Positions 33,895 through 45,732 of a stretch of DNA of 64,000 nt are shown here, piece by piece (within the stretch, counting starts at the first letter, position 1; each line of letters opens with the position of its first letter). The DNA lies in contig JAAALK010000289.1 in NCBI GenBank assembly GCA_019279435.1, forward strand, positions 6,082,342 through 6,146,341, read 5' to 3'. The notes below the pieces were generated by a model that did no database searches, was not told the origin of the DNA, and was given only the letters and a program-made list of their open reading frames with translations. The stretch is from Zizania palustris (taxonomy: Eukaryota > Streptophyta > Magnoliopsida > Poales > Poaceae). Both the position numbers and the translations under genes were made by a program.

Positions 33895-35496
33895 TGTTGA
33901 AGAGCATGGACCTCATGGCTCTAGATGTGATGAGTGATTATCAACGAAAGTCAAAGAGGATATGAAGAGAAGAGAAGACTTGTTGTGTCTGGGCCGCATG
34001 TGACTCAGGTACACGGCCAGTGAGCGACTATCGGGCAGAGGGGCCGCGAAGTCAGGCTGGCCCAATCCGGGTACATGGGCTAGGAGCAGCAGAGGATCCA
34101 CTGGGTTGTTGACCGGGATTGACTCAGGTACACGGGCGGTGAGCGATTGCCAGGCTGAGGGAGCTGTGGAATCGGGCCGGCCCAATTCAGGTACCCGGTG
34201 CGAATACGGTGGATGCTTTGTTAGTTTCGGCGTAAAACTGATCGCTGATCTCGGATCTGACCGTTCTGAGGCGAAGCCATAGCTGCTACGAAAGCTCCGC
34301 ATCAGGACCAGTTATCTTTATTTAGGTTTTTACTATTTTGCCTTTAGGCCCATAGTCTATCAGTCGAGTCTGTAAAAAATCCTAAGGGCATTTCGGTTTT
34401 TTCCATTTTATTCCCGCGTCTGTAAAAACCCTAAAGGTATTTTTGCATTTCCCATTTATTGGGCTGCCTATAAATAGGCCCCTATACCCTAGGGTTAGGG
34501 TTACCCTTTTCAGAATACACTTTACCAATTCCAAAATTTGGGTCATTTTTCGAGTGCTCTTCTGCCGCCGCCGGTGTTCACTTAGCTGAAAAATCGGTCG
34601 CCACAACAATCGTTTTTCTCACCGGGGCTTTGTTTTTCTCCGTCGAAATCTTGCTGGCGCACGGGAGCTGAAGCCTGGCCACGGGCTGTAGCACGCGACG
34701 TGCTAGCCCTGCCATTAGCCTAGCTAGCTTGTGTGCTGCACTGTGATCTCGCACGGGTGACGAGGCGGAGGAGCCTGGAGTCCTGCAGCTGCGCTGTTGC
34801 GCACGGCAAGCCAGCCCATGCGTGCGGATCTTCTACGGTGGAGAGAAAGCCATCAGCAGCGCGTGAGCAGTCGGCGTGGGAACGGAGCGGAATCTTCAGC
34901 GTGAAGGCAGCGGGTGATTGATTCACGGCAGCGGGTGCGACGAAATCCAAGCGCACGCAAATCGAGGTAAGAAGTTACTGTAGCATGCGTTCACGTTTTG
35001 ATTTTCCAGCATCTGCAGTATTTTTGTTCAGAAAAATCTAGCACTTTAATTCATCTATTCCAGTATTGTTCATCATCTAATCTAAGTTAAATATGTTGCT
35101 TATTTAGTGATTTATTCTTTGTTCTGATTAGATGTATTAAAAATGGTGCTACTCATTAGACCTTAAATTTGTGTCGGTTTTTGAATGGGATTAAATGTCA
35201 GTGCACCATGGATAGTTTTATGCGCCAGATATCTTTGCTCTGATTTAATGGAAGTTTGTATGAGGATGTTTGTGATGCTGTGAGTTATTTTCATCTGCTT
35301 TTAAGCACTATGTTGGTGTCTCTTTGTTTGAGACACCGATCGTTTTTAGGCTATATCATTTTAGGCTCTGTTGATCTATTTACTTTTCCCTGCTAAGTCT
35401 GTTGAGGTGCGTTGGGTGTTGGGAGCAGGCCATTGATTCGAAAGAATTTTTTAGGCACCCATTCACCCCCCTCTGGTCACTACTTTTTGTCCTACA
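33895..35496 (+). mobile_element. Copia A 5' LTR, copy 2 (left edge uncertain)
   Basis: This LTR matches 6493-8091. It ends CCTACA at 35496 with a two-base spacer to the primer binding site at 35499. The TATA box is at 34469-34476. The 3' LTR that would fix the left edge was not identified, since the 3' part of copia A is interrupted by other elements from 40783 on. Confidence 0.65.
34469..34476 (+). promoter_or_regulatory. TATA box of copia A 5' LTR, copy 2
   Basis: TATAAATA in CCTATAAATAGG context, as in copy 1. Confidence 0.7.
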
Positions 35497-35498
35497 AG

Positions 35499-35512
35499 TG
35501 GTATCAGAGTCC
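35499..35512 (+). promoter_or_regulatory. Copia A primer binding site, copy 2
   Basis: TGGTATCAGAGTCC, complementary to initiator methionine tRNA, lies two bases after the LTR end. Confidence 0.85.
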
Positions 35513-35561
35513 GGTTAGGGTTTTTCCATACCTTAATCGGTTCTAAACCCAGGTAGTGATC

Positions 35562-38500
35562 ATGACTTCTTCTGGAAAGGTCCCGTCCTTGGAAGCTTTT
35601 GGCTATACTTATTGGAAGACTCGCATGCGAGCCAATCTCATGAGAGAGAGCTCGGACATTTGGGACATTTGTGTTCACGCTACTTTCACCATATTGCTTG
35701 TTGCTGAGCGTACATCTCCTGATATAATCGTCCATCATCATAACAACAACAAAGCGGTGAACATTCTGTTTTCTGGTTTAGGTCCCACTGAATTTGAGCG
35801 TGTGAGCCATCTCACCACTGCTAGAGAGATCTGGGCTACCCTCCAGGCACACCATGAGGGGACAACCTAGGTCAAGGCTCATCTCTATCAGACCTACCGG
35901 CATGAATATGAAAATTTCACACAGAAGCGGGGTAAATCTGTTGAAGCCTTGTTTGGTCGTTTTCAATCGATCATCAACAAGCTTCGGGCCAACAAGGCTG
36001 AGGGAGTTCAGCTGGTCTCAGATCATGAGTAGGCGCTCAAGGTTCTCAGACCTTGGACCCTAAGATCTGGGAGATCAAGGTATCCTCTATCATTGAGAGC
36101 ATCTCTTATGATACCTTGACAATTTCAGAGCTGTTCAGCAAGCTCAAGGCCACAGAGGTTGATATCCAGTTGAGATCAAATCTCACTGGCTCTGGATAAA
36201 AAACCCTGGCCCTTGCTACACCTTCTGCTAACTCCTCATCTATGAGCTGTCTTGGGTTCTCCTTGATGTCTATCACTGAAGACCAGCTTGAGTCGCTAGG
36301 AGATGATGATCTGTGTCTGTTTAACAACCGGGTGCATCGTGTCTATGATAAGCGAATGTTCAAAAGACACGGCACAAATCTGGATGCTTTGAGTGTGGTG
36401 ATCTAGGTCATTTCATCGCCGACTGCCCCAAGCGCAATGGTCACAAGAAGGGTACCGGTGGTGGTTCCTACGACTCCGGCAAGCACGACAGCTCTTCCTT
36501 CACCAAGGGCAAGCCCAAGACAAGATTCTTCCGAAAGGCCCTGAAGGACTACCGGCGTGAGAACAAGAAGCGAGACAAGACCTTCTTCGCCAAGATAGAG
36601 AGAATCTACTCCAAGCGGTCTTCGTTTTCTTCCTCTTCATCAAGCTCAAGCGATGAGGAGATCATGATCAGGAAGGGGAAGGACAAGGATGATCCGGCAG
36701 GCCTCTACTTCATGGCCTTCAGGGACAGGCCGAAGAGCCGCTCACATCACCGCCGAAGATCCCGCAAGAGCTGCTGCTCAATGTCTCTTAGGGATAAGGA
36801 AGAGAAGGGCTCCCCCGACAACTCCGACGATGACGACGATGAAAAGGTATCTTCCTATGAACAAGAAGTCGTTGATTTACTTGAAGAGAACCATTAGGAG
36901 TTGAGGTATCGGGAAAAAACTGCTTAGAGGGGCTAAGAAAAGGATAGATGAGCTTGAGAGTGAGCTTGCCATGGCCAACGACAGGATTGAGAGTCTATCT
37001 TCTTCCCCTTGCTTGGGTGGTAGCAGTGAGTGCCCAAATTGTGAGGTGTTACTATGTGACCTGACGACTCTGAAGTCCAGGTACATAGAGAGGGTAGATG
37101 AGAGGGACGCTTTGGCCACTGAGCTTGAGAGCATTCAGCTGGAGCTAAAAGATGCTCATGCCACTGTCGTCGTGCCCTATGTTGACTGCCCATCCCATCT
37201 AGCTAGTTTAGCTGAGCTGAAAGCCAAGGGTGATGAGAAATTAGGCGAGTTGGAGAGATTCAGAGTTGAACTAGAGCAGACTAGGCTAGAGCTTGAGACA
37301 TTGTCAATTCCACCCACTGTTTGTGAGAACTGCTTATCTCTTAGATTGGAGTTGATCAAACTGAAAGCTAAGAAGTCTGTCCAATTTGATAGAGAGTGTG
37401 AGACCTGCTTGTCTCAGGTGGAGGTACTAGCTTCCTTGAGAGAGGAGCTAGCTGATGTTCAGAATGAGAACTTTTACCTCCGTCAGATCCTGAGTTAGTT
37501 GAGTGCCAGAGAGCCACAACTTGGCATGATGATCCAACAGTTTAAGAGGCAGGATAGGTTTGGGGTAGGCTACACCTATACCAAGGCTGATTTTGAGAGT
37601 GCAATTAGCCGAGCAGTGGAGTGGAGTAATATGACTCCTGAACAGAGATATCCCAAGACTCACTCCACTGAGTCTTTCCAAGCTAGTCATCCCAAGAATG
37701 GAGTGTTTCAAGAACAACCTAAAGCTCCACCAAAGAAGCCCATCTGGGTCCCAAAGCCCAAACATTTCCACACTTCTCTAGACGCTCTACCTGGACCCTC
37801 TCACACCAAAGAGTCTACACCCAACACCACCAAGCCCAAGAACCCTAAGCCTCAACCACATCCCAAGAAGCCCACCTACCACTGTGAGTATTGTCAGAGA
37901 GATGAGCATCTTGAGGAGTTTTGCTTCAGGAGGAAGCGGGTTGAGAGAGTAGAGAGGGCTCATGGTGGGCAAGAGCAGTTCTATCAGTAGGGTGGTAGAC
38001 TGAGAGTTTCTCGATGCAGGGAGAGGCTAGAGGCCAGACCGCGTCGTGTAGGTGGTGGTAGAGGAGATGGCTTTCATACCCGTGCTCCGGAGGGTGGTGT
38101 TCGCTCCGGTAGAACTCCAGGTCGTTTTGGATACGGCTCTAGACCTCATGGCAGAGACTTTAGGTAGAACCGAGGACCACGCTTTGAGCCGCGCTTTGGT
38201 CTAGACTCTTATGATTCCTTTTACTTTCCTTCTTATGACCACTGACTGTGCAGGATCGAGGACTGGAGGACGTGTGGATCATGGATTCAGGATGCTCTCG
38301 CCACATGACGGGACATCGCAGATGGGTCTCCAGTCTCTCTCCCCCGAGCTCCAAGAAATGCATCACCTTCGGGAACAGTGGTCAAGGGAAGGTACACGAC
38401 ATTGGCTCAATTCACATCTTCGACCATTTCTCTTTGAAGAATGTTGCTTTGGTTGGGAATTTGAACTTCAATTTGATTTCTGTTTCGCAACTTCTTGAGA

Positions 38501-40680
38501 ATGGTTTGGAGGTTCGTTTTAAGAAGGGCATGTCTTCTGTGATTGATTCTAGAGGGTCTTTGGTTTGCTAGATTTTACTCTTCGGTAAGGTTTTTCGGAT
38601 TGACTTCTCTAGTTATTTTGGCCCTTCTCGCTGTTTAATTGCTGAATCCTCCTCTGAGCTCTGGAAGTGGCATAGGAGGTTAGGCCATTTGAGCTTTGAT
38701 CTGCTAGTCAGATTGAGCTCTATGGACCTCATTCGAGGATTGCCTAAGCTTAAGATGGAGAAGGATCTAGTTTACCATCCTTGTCGTCACGGGAAAATGG
38801 TTGCCGCTTCTCACTCACCTATGACTCAGGTGATGACTTCGTACCCGGGAGAGCTGTTACACATGGACACTGTTGGTCCAGCTCGGGTACGCTCAGTCGG
38901 TGGGAAGTGGTACACGCTTGTGATCGTTGACGATTTTTCTCGATTCTCGTGGGTTTTCTTCTTGGAGTCTAAGGATGAGACTTTTCAGTTTGTTCATGAC
39001 CTGATTTTGAAGCTGAAGAACGAGAACAATGGTCGGATGTGAGCAATTCACTCTGACAATGTCTCTGAGTTTAAGAACTCTTAGTTCGTCAGCTTCTGTA
39101 GTGATCAAGGTCTTGATCATCAGTTTTCTGCTCCTTACAGTCCCCCACAGAACGGCGTCATGGAACGAAAGAACCGCATGCTAGTCGAGATGGCCAGGAC
39201 GATGCTCGATGAGCATAGGACTCCTAGGCGCTTTTGGGCTGAAGCCATGAACACAACTTGCTATCTGGCCAACCGCATTTTTCTTAGAGCTTACTTAGGT
39301 GAAGATGGGTGAAGATGGGTTGTGGTGCGCAACAAAGCTCGACTAGTTGCCCAGGGTTTTTGCTAGAAAGAGGGGATTGACTTTGTGGAGACTTTCGCCC
39401 CTGTTGCCCGCCTTGAGTCCATTCACATTCTTTTGGCTTTTGCCGCTTCTCAGAGGTTTAAGCTTTTTCAAATGGATGTTAAGAGTGTTTTTCTGAACGG
39501 GTACATAGAGGAGGAGGTCTATTTAGGCAACCCCCCCGGTTTTGAGAACCATAAGTTTCCTCGACATGTTTTTAAGCTGCAGAACGCTTTATACGGTCCG
39601 AAGCAAGCCCCCGGGGCTTGGTATGACCGGTTGAAGCAGTTTTTGTTGGGGAAGGGCTTTGTGATGGGTTCTGTGGACAAAACACTTTTATTGCTCAGAG
39701 ATGGCTGAGACTTCTTGATTGCTCAGATTTACATGGACGATATCATTTTTGGTGGTTCTACTGATGCAGTTGTGTCCAAGTTTTCTGAGAAGATGCACAA
39801 CGAGTTTGAGATGAGCCTTATGGGTGAGCTCAAGTATTTCCTAGGGCTCCAGAACAAGCAGACCAAGGACGACATCTTCATCCACCTGAGTAAGTACACG
39901 TGGGACATGCTGAAGAAATTTGACTTTGGTGGAGAGTTGAAGCCTCAGTTGACCCCAATGGGTATATCTGGGTGCCTGGACAAGGATGAGAGCGGCGTTA
40001 AGGTCAACGAGAGAGAGTATCGAGGGATGATCGGTTCGCTGCTATACTTGACGGCGACGAGGCCAGACTTATAGTTTGTCGTGGGACTGTGCGCGCGCTT
40101 CCAGTCTTCACCACGCGCGTCTCATCGGTAGGCTATCAAGCGCATTTTCAGGTACCTTACCTATGCGCCCGATCTAGGTCTTTATTATTTAGCATCATCG
40201 TCTCTTTTTTATCTGGTTTTTCGTACGGTGACTTTGGTGGGTGCCGGTTGGATCGCAGGTCGACTTCCGATACTTGCCAGTTTCTTGGTTCTTGTCTTGT
40301 CTCTTGGTCTTCTCGAAAGTAGTATGGAGTTGCACTTTCTACCACTGAGGCTGAGTATGTAGCTGCTGCTCACAGTTGGTTTGGATGATTTCCACATTGT
40401 GAGACTTTGGGTTGTTCTTTCCTACTAGAATTTCTCTGTTTTGTGACAGCACCAGTGCGATTAGTGTAGGGAAAAACCCATGTCTCCATTCAAAAACCAA
40501 ACATATTGATGTACGCTTTCACTTTCTGAGGGATCAATATGAGTAAGGTGTCATTGACCTTGTTCATGTTGATACCCATCATCAGTTGGCTGACATTTTC
40601 ACTAAACCCCTAGATCAGTCTACTTTTGAGCGTTTGCGAGGGGATTTGGGTGTTGTGTATCCTTTTTAGGATATTTTGAG
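35562..40680 (+). pseudogene. Copia A gag-pol polyprotein, copy 2, many stops and an integrase deletion
   Basis: Order of parts: UBN2-like gag from ATG 35562, zinc knuckle CFECGDLGHFIADC (about 36385), Ser-rich and acidic spacer, long coiled coil (about 36950-37495), second knuckle CEYCQRDEHLEEFC (about 37883), protease with MDSG (about 38280), GAG-pre-integrase, integrase with HMDT, HSDN and the ERKNR glutamate, reverse transcriptase with YMDD (about 39730), and RNase H (about 40150-40680) in broken frames. In-frame stops include TAG at about 35868, 36030, 37497, 37988 and 38163. Integrase jumps at about 39300 into the start of reverse transcriptase, so the integrase C-terminus and linker are missing. 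The junction carries a 10-bp tandem repeat GAAGATGGGT at 39301-39320. The element cannot be autonomous. Confidence 0.88.
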
Positions 40681-41670
40681 TCAGTTTTCTTTCTTCTTTA
40701 CTTTTTTTCTTGAGTCTTTTTATGTGTGTTCATATCACGCATATTCACATTTCACACTTTGATCCTGCTTCTGTTATATGATTGTAACGCCCAAATTTAA
40801 TAAATCTGGACCTTTATTGAAATTCCATAGAAAATCAATAAAGCAAGACGTTCATCACACGACCATGTACAATACGACAAGCATTTATGGTTCGTAGACC
40901 ATATTAGTAAAAAAGTGATAAAGTGAAGAGAAACTAATAAAATAAGGGTCCTAGATGAACGCCTCCTTCCAGTCTCGCCTTGACTGGGTCTCTACTCCAG
41001 ACCTTCATCCTCCTCATAGTAGACGGGCTCTGGTGGTGTAAGTCAACGGGGTGAGTACAATCATACTCAGCAAGCCACCGAATGCAATTATAATGCAGAG
41101 TAATAACAAGGAAGGTAGTGGCTAATTTTGCGGAAAAGTGTATTTGTAAAGCAATTAAATGTGATCAAGTTATTAATACAGAAATATAAACATGTGTATG
41201 CATCATCTTCTAACTCGAGGGGTACAGTCAGCCCACCCTCGCTCAACAGTCCTTATATTCCATGAATAACTCAACCATTCAAACAATTGTAAACTAACTG
41301 CGAGAAGTCACACAACCCGCCCTTGACCGTGGGCTCGGCTTTTCGAAAAGATTTGAAACTCTGATGAGAGGTGTATCACTGTACCCACAAGGCACGCACT
41401 CATCACTTACACCAAAATGTAACGAGATGACCCATACCACGGGAACTCGTGCCAAAACCTTCCATATGGGATGCCTCGACCCGACAACACCCTCTTATGG
41501 GTATCATATGGTGCCCCGACGCGTCGAGCCAACACCATACCCCCCTTGAGCCACGTCGTTACAAGTCACCCGCAGGTTGCTCCTTGCCCCTCCACTATGT
41601 TGCATCGAGTCGGTTTGTTCCATACTTCCAGTTAGGACTTACCTATTAGACTTGTGGTTAGTACGGAAGT

Positions 41671-43693
41671 TGTTGGACTGAAAACAGCGACTAGAGGGGG
41701 GTGAATGGGAGCTTTTAAAATTTTAGACTAAAAATAGCCTTCTATTTTAATTCTGTCTTCTGTGGAATAGGCTTCGAACACACCCTTTGAAGTTCTGGTT
41801 CGGAGGTATTTTACAACTCCGAAACCAGGCTTCGCAAGGAGCAAAAGTTTGAAGTGAAGAAGACTTTGCTTCACCCACAACACCAAAAACTCAACTCTGC
41901 TAAGTCAGTGCAGGCTCCGCACACAGGGTGCCTTCGAGGAGACTTCGCACTTCACCCTTCGCAGAAGCAGACTTCCCTCTGAGGACTTCGACCAAACACT
42001 CAGCGCTAGTAACTGGTACTAGGATTCGTACTTCGAAGGTCTAAAAGCACACAGAACACACTTCGCCAAGGATTTCGACAAGGGAAGAAAACGGGCTTCG
42101 ATTCAACCCAAGGACGGTGCGTCGCTAGTAATCAGAGAGGTCTAGCCTCTATTTTACATAGAGCGAATAGACACTTAAAAACACATACTTCACATGAACA
42201 TACCTCTCACACACTTCTCCAGAAGAGATCCAGTGCACAAACTCAACCCAGAAGAAGATGATGCATAGAGAAATCAAAACATGCAGTGCAAAGTAGGCAT
42301 ACAAGTTCAAAAGTAATTGAAAACAGAATCAAAGTTTCCTTGCTTGAACAGGAAACACAAAATGAACTCACAGGATGAATACAGAGAGTGTGGCGGCTAG
42401 CACATGAGTTCTACAATGGCTGCTCAAAGTGTTACTGTGGCATAGGCTAGCCTCCACTATTTATAGGCACTATTCAGCCCTGTGAATAGACTACTTTACC
42501 CCTAGGGTTTACACTGTTTTTGTCTCATCAGAACAGGGGGTACAACTGGTAGTCTACTTTATTTGGAGGCTTCTTTTGTCAGCTTCGCAGAGGAGACATC
42601 ATCAGCTTTTGCAGAGCAGACACGGTCAGCCTTTGCAATCTTGGATTCTTCTGAAGCCCCCCTTCGCACGCGAGGGGTGCGGTAGCTTCGGTGAGAAGCC
42701 TCGAGCCTGACGACCTTCACTTCACCAAAGTCAGCCTTCGATATAGTGACGGTTTTGAGCCGAAGCCGTCAAAGCCCTTGGGCCTTCGCACCAACATCTC
42801 TAGAGTGGACCACCACGACTTTGCAGCTACTCCTAGCTCGAACTCCGTTAGCCCGTGTACCGAAGCCATGCATGGCCGAAGTACCTCAAGTCAGCCATAC
42901 TCCGAAGCCCCATCTTCGGAGTACCACCTTTCGAAGTCCCTCCTTCGTCCAAGGCCTCCGCATGAAGAATTCCATGAGCCCTTCGTCGTAGTGTCTCTCC
43001 CCGAGCACACTCCTCGACGAACCTCACCCGGACCATGCCTTCGATGCACATCGACTTCTGAGACCTTCATCAGGTATACCTTCGAGTGCCTTCCTCCGGA
43101 GCACACTTCGAATGCCCTGCCTCATTACTGAGGACTTGGTCCACCATACTCCGAAGACACTCCATTCGGAGTACCCTTCGAAGTGCCTCACCTCCGAGGA
43201 CTTCGTCTCGGGGTACCTTCACCCGGAGCCATGCTCCGCACTCTCTGCCTTCGTCTGGCGCACCTCAACCCGTGGTCTGACCTCGACCCCTTCACAGTCT
43301 TTGTGACCGAGCTCCCCGCTCGCCTAGCATCAAGCCTCCCGCTTGACCCAAGTTCACTTGCTACGAACCATCCACCGCCTCCGAAGTCTCCTGCGCACCA
43401 CAGACAAACAGACAAGTGTATCGAGTACCCCGGAGACCTCTCCGGGTAAACAACCTTCGGCACACACTCCGATGTACCGCCCAAAGTACCGATACCTTCG
43501 GTATGACCCAGTCATCGTATACTGTCGGACCCCTCCGACAGGCACACTCCGCTGCAACAGCTACAGCAGCCAGAACCCACCGAACCCTTCGGTGAAGCAA
43601 CCTCCGAACCCCTTCGGAGGGACCCCTTCAAATCAGAGGATAAAATCTGTCAATCACCAATCACAGACTCCGAAACCAACCCTTGGTTTCTCA
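41671..43693 (-). mobile_element. Sirevirus 3' LTR, full length
   Basis: The 2023-bp LTR is bounded by TGTTGGACTG (plus strand) at 41671 and TTTCTCA at 43693. On the minus strand it begins TGAGAAACC directly after a polypurine tract AAGGGAGAGAT. It contains a minus-strand TATA box and many short CTTCGGAG and CTTCGAAG palindromes (42640-43640). Confidence 0.88.
42457..42465 (-). promoter_or_regulatory. TATA box in the Sirevirus 3' LTR
   Basis: TATAAATAG on the minus strand (GCCTATAAATAGTGG). The matching site is deleted in the 5' LTR. Confidence 0.75.
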
Positions 43694-43704
43694 ATCTCTC
43701 CCTT
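43694..43704 (-). promoter_or_regulatory. Sirevirus polypurine tract adjacent to the 3' LTR
   Basis: AAGGGAGAGAT on the minus strand touches the LTR start. Further GGGGGAG tracts on the minus strand lie at about 43818-43830, 43880-43890, 43927-43937 and 45725-45734. Multiple polypurine tracts are a known Sirevirus trait. Confidence 0.75.
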
Positions 43705-44599
43705 GATGAGTGCATTGACAACCAAATTCAAATTCAAGAAAATTTGAAAAATTTCAGCGCACAAGTGACCATAAAACTCAGAAACGAGCCAAACCATGTC
43801 ACTTGACAAAAGAATTTTCCTCCCCCTTTTCAAAAGAGTAAAAGCCCCTTCGGCAAATCTTTCCCTTTGCAAGATAAAACTCCCCCTGAGTTATTTTACC
43901 CCTTGCTACAGAGAACTCAAAAATTTCTCCCCCTTTGGCAATGCAAGCATCAAGGAGCATTCAAAAGATGCAAAGCTTCAAAATGGGCAGAATTGCAAAG
44001 ACATATAAAACAAAAATATGCCAACATTAATACAAATTATCATGTGCTCAGCTCAATTTAACATTCTCTAAAAACATGATGAGAACATATGATCTTATCA
44101 TTTTGAAATAAAAGCATCACCACTCAATCAAGGTAACTAGACAAGTAAAAGCAGGGACTGTGCAAAGCTAGTCAATTTCTACTCTAGACAGACAAGTCCA
44201 GTTCAAGTGGAGCATTGAAAGCAATCTCGATGATCAATGAATTTGTTGTTCTTTTCATAATGCCAGGGGTTATTTGTTTGTCTACCTTATACTTTCCAAT
44301 CAAGCCAAGCCTATGCATGAAAACCATCAGAAGCTTAAGGCGGTGATTTTGGCATACACTACACTATTCCAGTTTAGACCAATGTGCAATGGTAAGCAGT
44401 CTAGAATAGAGTAGTGCGACAAACAAACTCACCTAGATTTTTTCACTTGTAGCATGCAAATCATGGAGTTTTGGATTTTAAGTAAGTGAACAATTTGTTG
44501 AGCACTTGATGAATATCCATGAGTAAGTAGAATAATTTTTCAAGTTGTAATGTTTAGCATCTAGAGAAAAGGAGTCTTGCTACCAAGCAGATAAAAGAT

Positions 44600-45560
44600 A
44601 GCTAAAGCAGTCCTGCCTAAACATGCTAGATTCAAGACTAAGTAGTGAGCATGATTTGATTTTGGAAAGAAGAATCATGCATGATGATGACATCACTTCA
44701 CATGATACACACATGGAGCCTCCACCTACAATTCAATTACAAGGATCAATCACACGCGCCCGTGCCCGTCGCTTGAACCATGAGGTTAATTCTTTCCTTA
44801 GCAACTATGTTAATATTTGTTTGGATAGGATGCTACTGAATACTAGTGATATTTTGTTGCTTAGGAACATGGGAGATGGAATAGAAGAGTTGGAGTTGAA
44901 GACGGAGTCGCACAGATGATTTGAAGTCAAGAATTCGCTGGTTCGGACTACATCGACCACCATGCACAAAAATGGGCATAACTTCCTCATACGAAGTCCG
45001 ATTGGCGCGTTCTTGGACGTTTTGGAAAGCTGAGGAGAAGACGGATCGTTTGCCGTTGGTTTCATCTCATTTGGAGTCTCGAGTCGACCTGTGTGTTTGA
45101 AACAGTCCTGCGTGACAGAATTGGGCCGTGTTGGCCCATAGTCCAAGTCTGTACGTATTCTAGCCCACAGCCAAGTCTGTACACCTTCCACAGGCTGCCC
45201 ACACCTTATATACTCACGCCAGCCACCTTTAGGGTTAGGTTTGGCTTTGTTTGCATCTACACTTGTGTGTTTAGATCCCGCCCCTTGCACCGGACCGATT
45301 GGTTGCTGCATCGGCCTTTGTGAAACCTCACCTTTTTCATCGTTTGTCTGTGATTTGGCATTCGACTTGTATCCTTCTTGTTCTTGCTTGTGTTCTTGGG
45401 TTCGCTTGCAGGAATTAGCCTTCGCGGCGAGGTCAATCGCGTCCTGCGTGGTTGATAACCAACGGAGACAGTGGTGTAACGATTGTTAGGTTTTGATCCG
45501 CCGGACCGGAGCCTTGGATCGCCAACGTCGAGATTCTCCACCAATCCAAGTTATCCTTTA
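44600..45560 (+). pseudogene. Antisense gypsy 3' fragment inside the Sirevirus
   Basis: On the plus strand the frame 44623-44919 contains GSITRARARRLNHEVNSFL and DILLLRNMGD, the usual tail after integrase in grass gypsy elements. It is followed by the typical post-ORF sequence (CATAACTTCCTCATACGAAGTCCGA) and LTR-like sequence to about 45560. It lies between the Sirevirus pol end and its 3' LTR, in the opposite orientation. Target duplications were not identified, so insertion and capture cannot be told apart. Edges are approximate. Confidence 0.6.
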
Positions 45561-45732
45561 CCTAGTGGAAGATCGGGACCAATCCCTCATCAATGCACAT
45601 AATGTTTCAGACATATTAAATAGAGCTGAGTTGACATGATTTCATGAATTAAAATCAGGCATATAAGTGCAAAAGATGTAAATGCAATTTCACACAATGA
45701 GCATATGCAAGACAATCAAAATCTACTCCCCC

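Larger units (their letters stand above)
27390..39005. repeat. 11.6-kb duplicated segment, copy 2
   Basis: This is the second copy of bases 1-11592. Here the sequence continues smoothly on both sides, leftwards into intron 1 of quinolinate synthase and rightwards into the rest of copia A pol. Its reading frames are more intact than those of copy 1: the quinolinate synthase exon is open from ATG to splice donor, and the gag coiled-coil region reads through where copy 1 is shifted. Copy 2 is therefore the better reference for annotation. Confidence 0.95.

Noticed and set aside
44805..45311. 168-codon minus-strand frame
   Set aside because: It is the shadow of the plus-strand gypsy tail and its following non-coding sequence.
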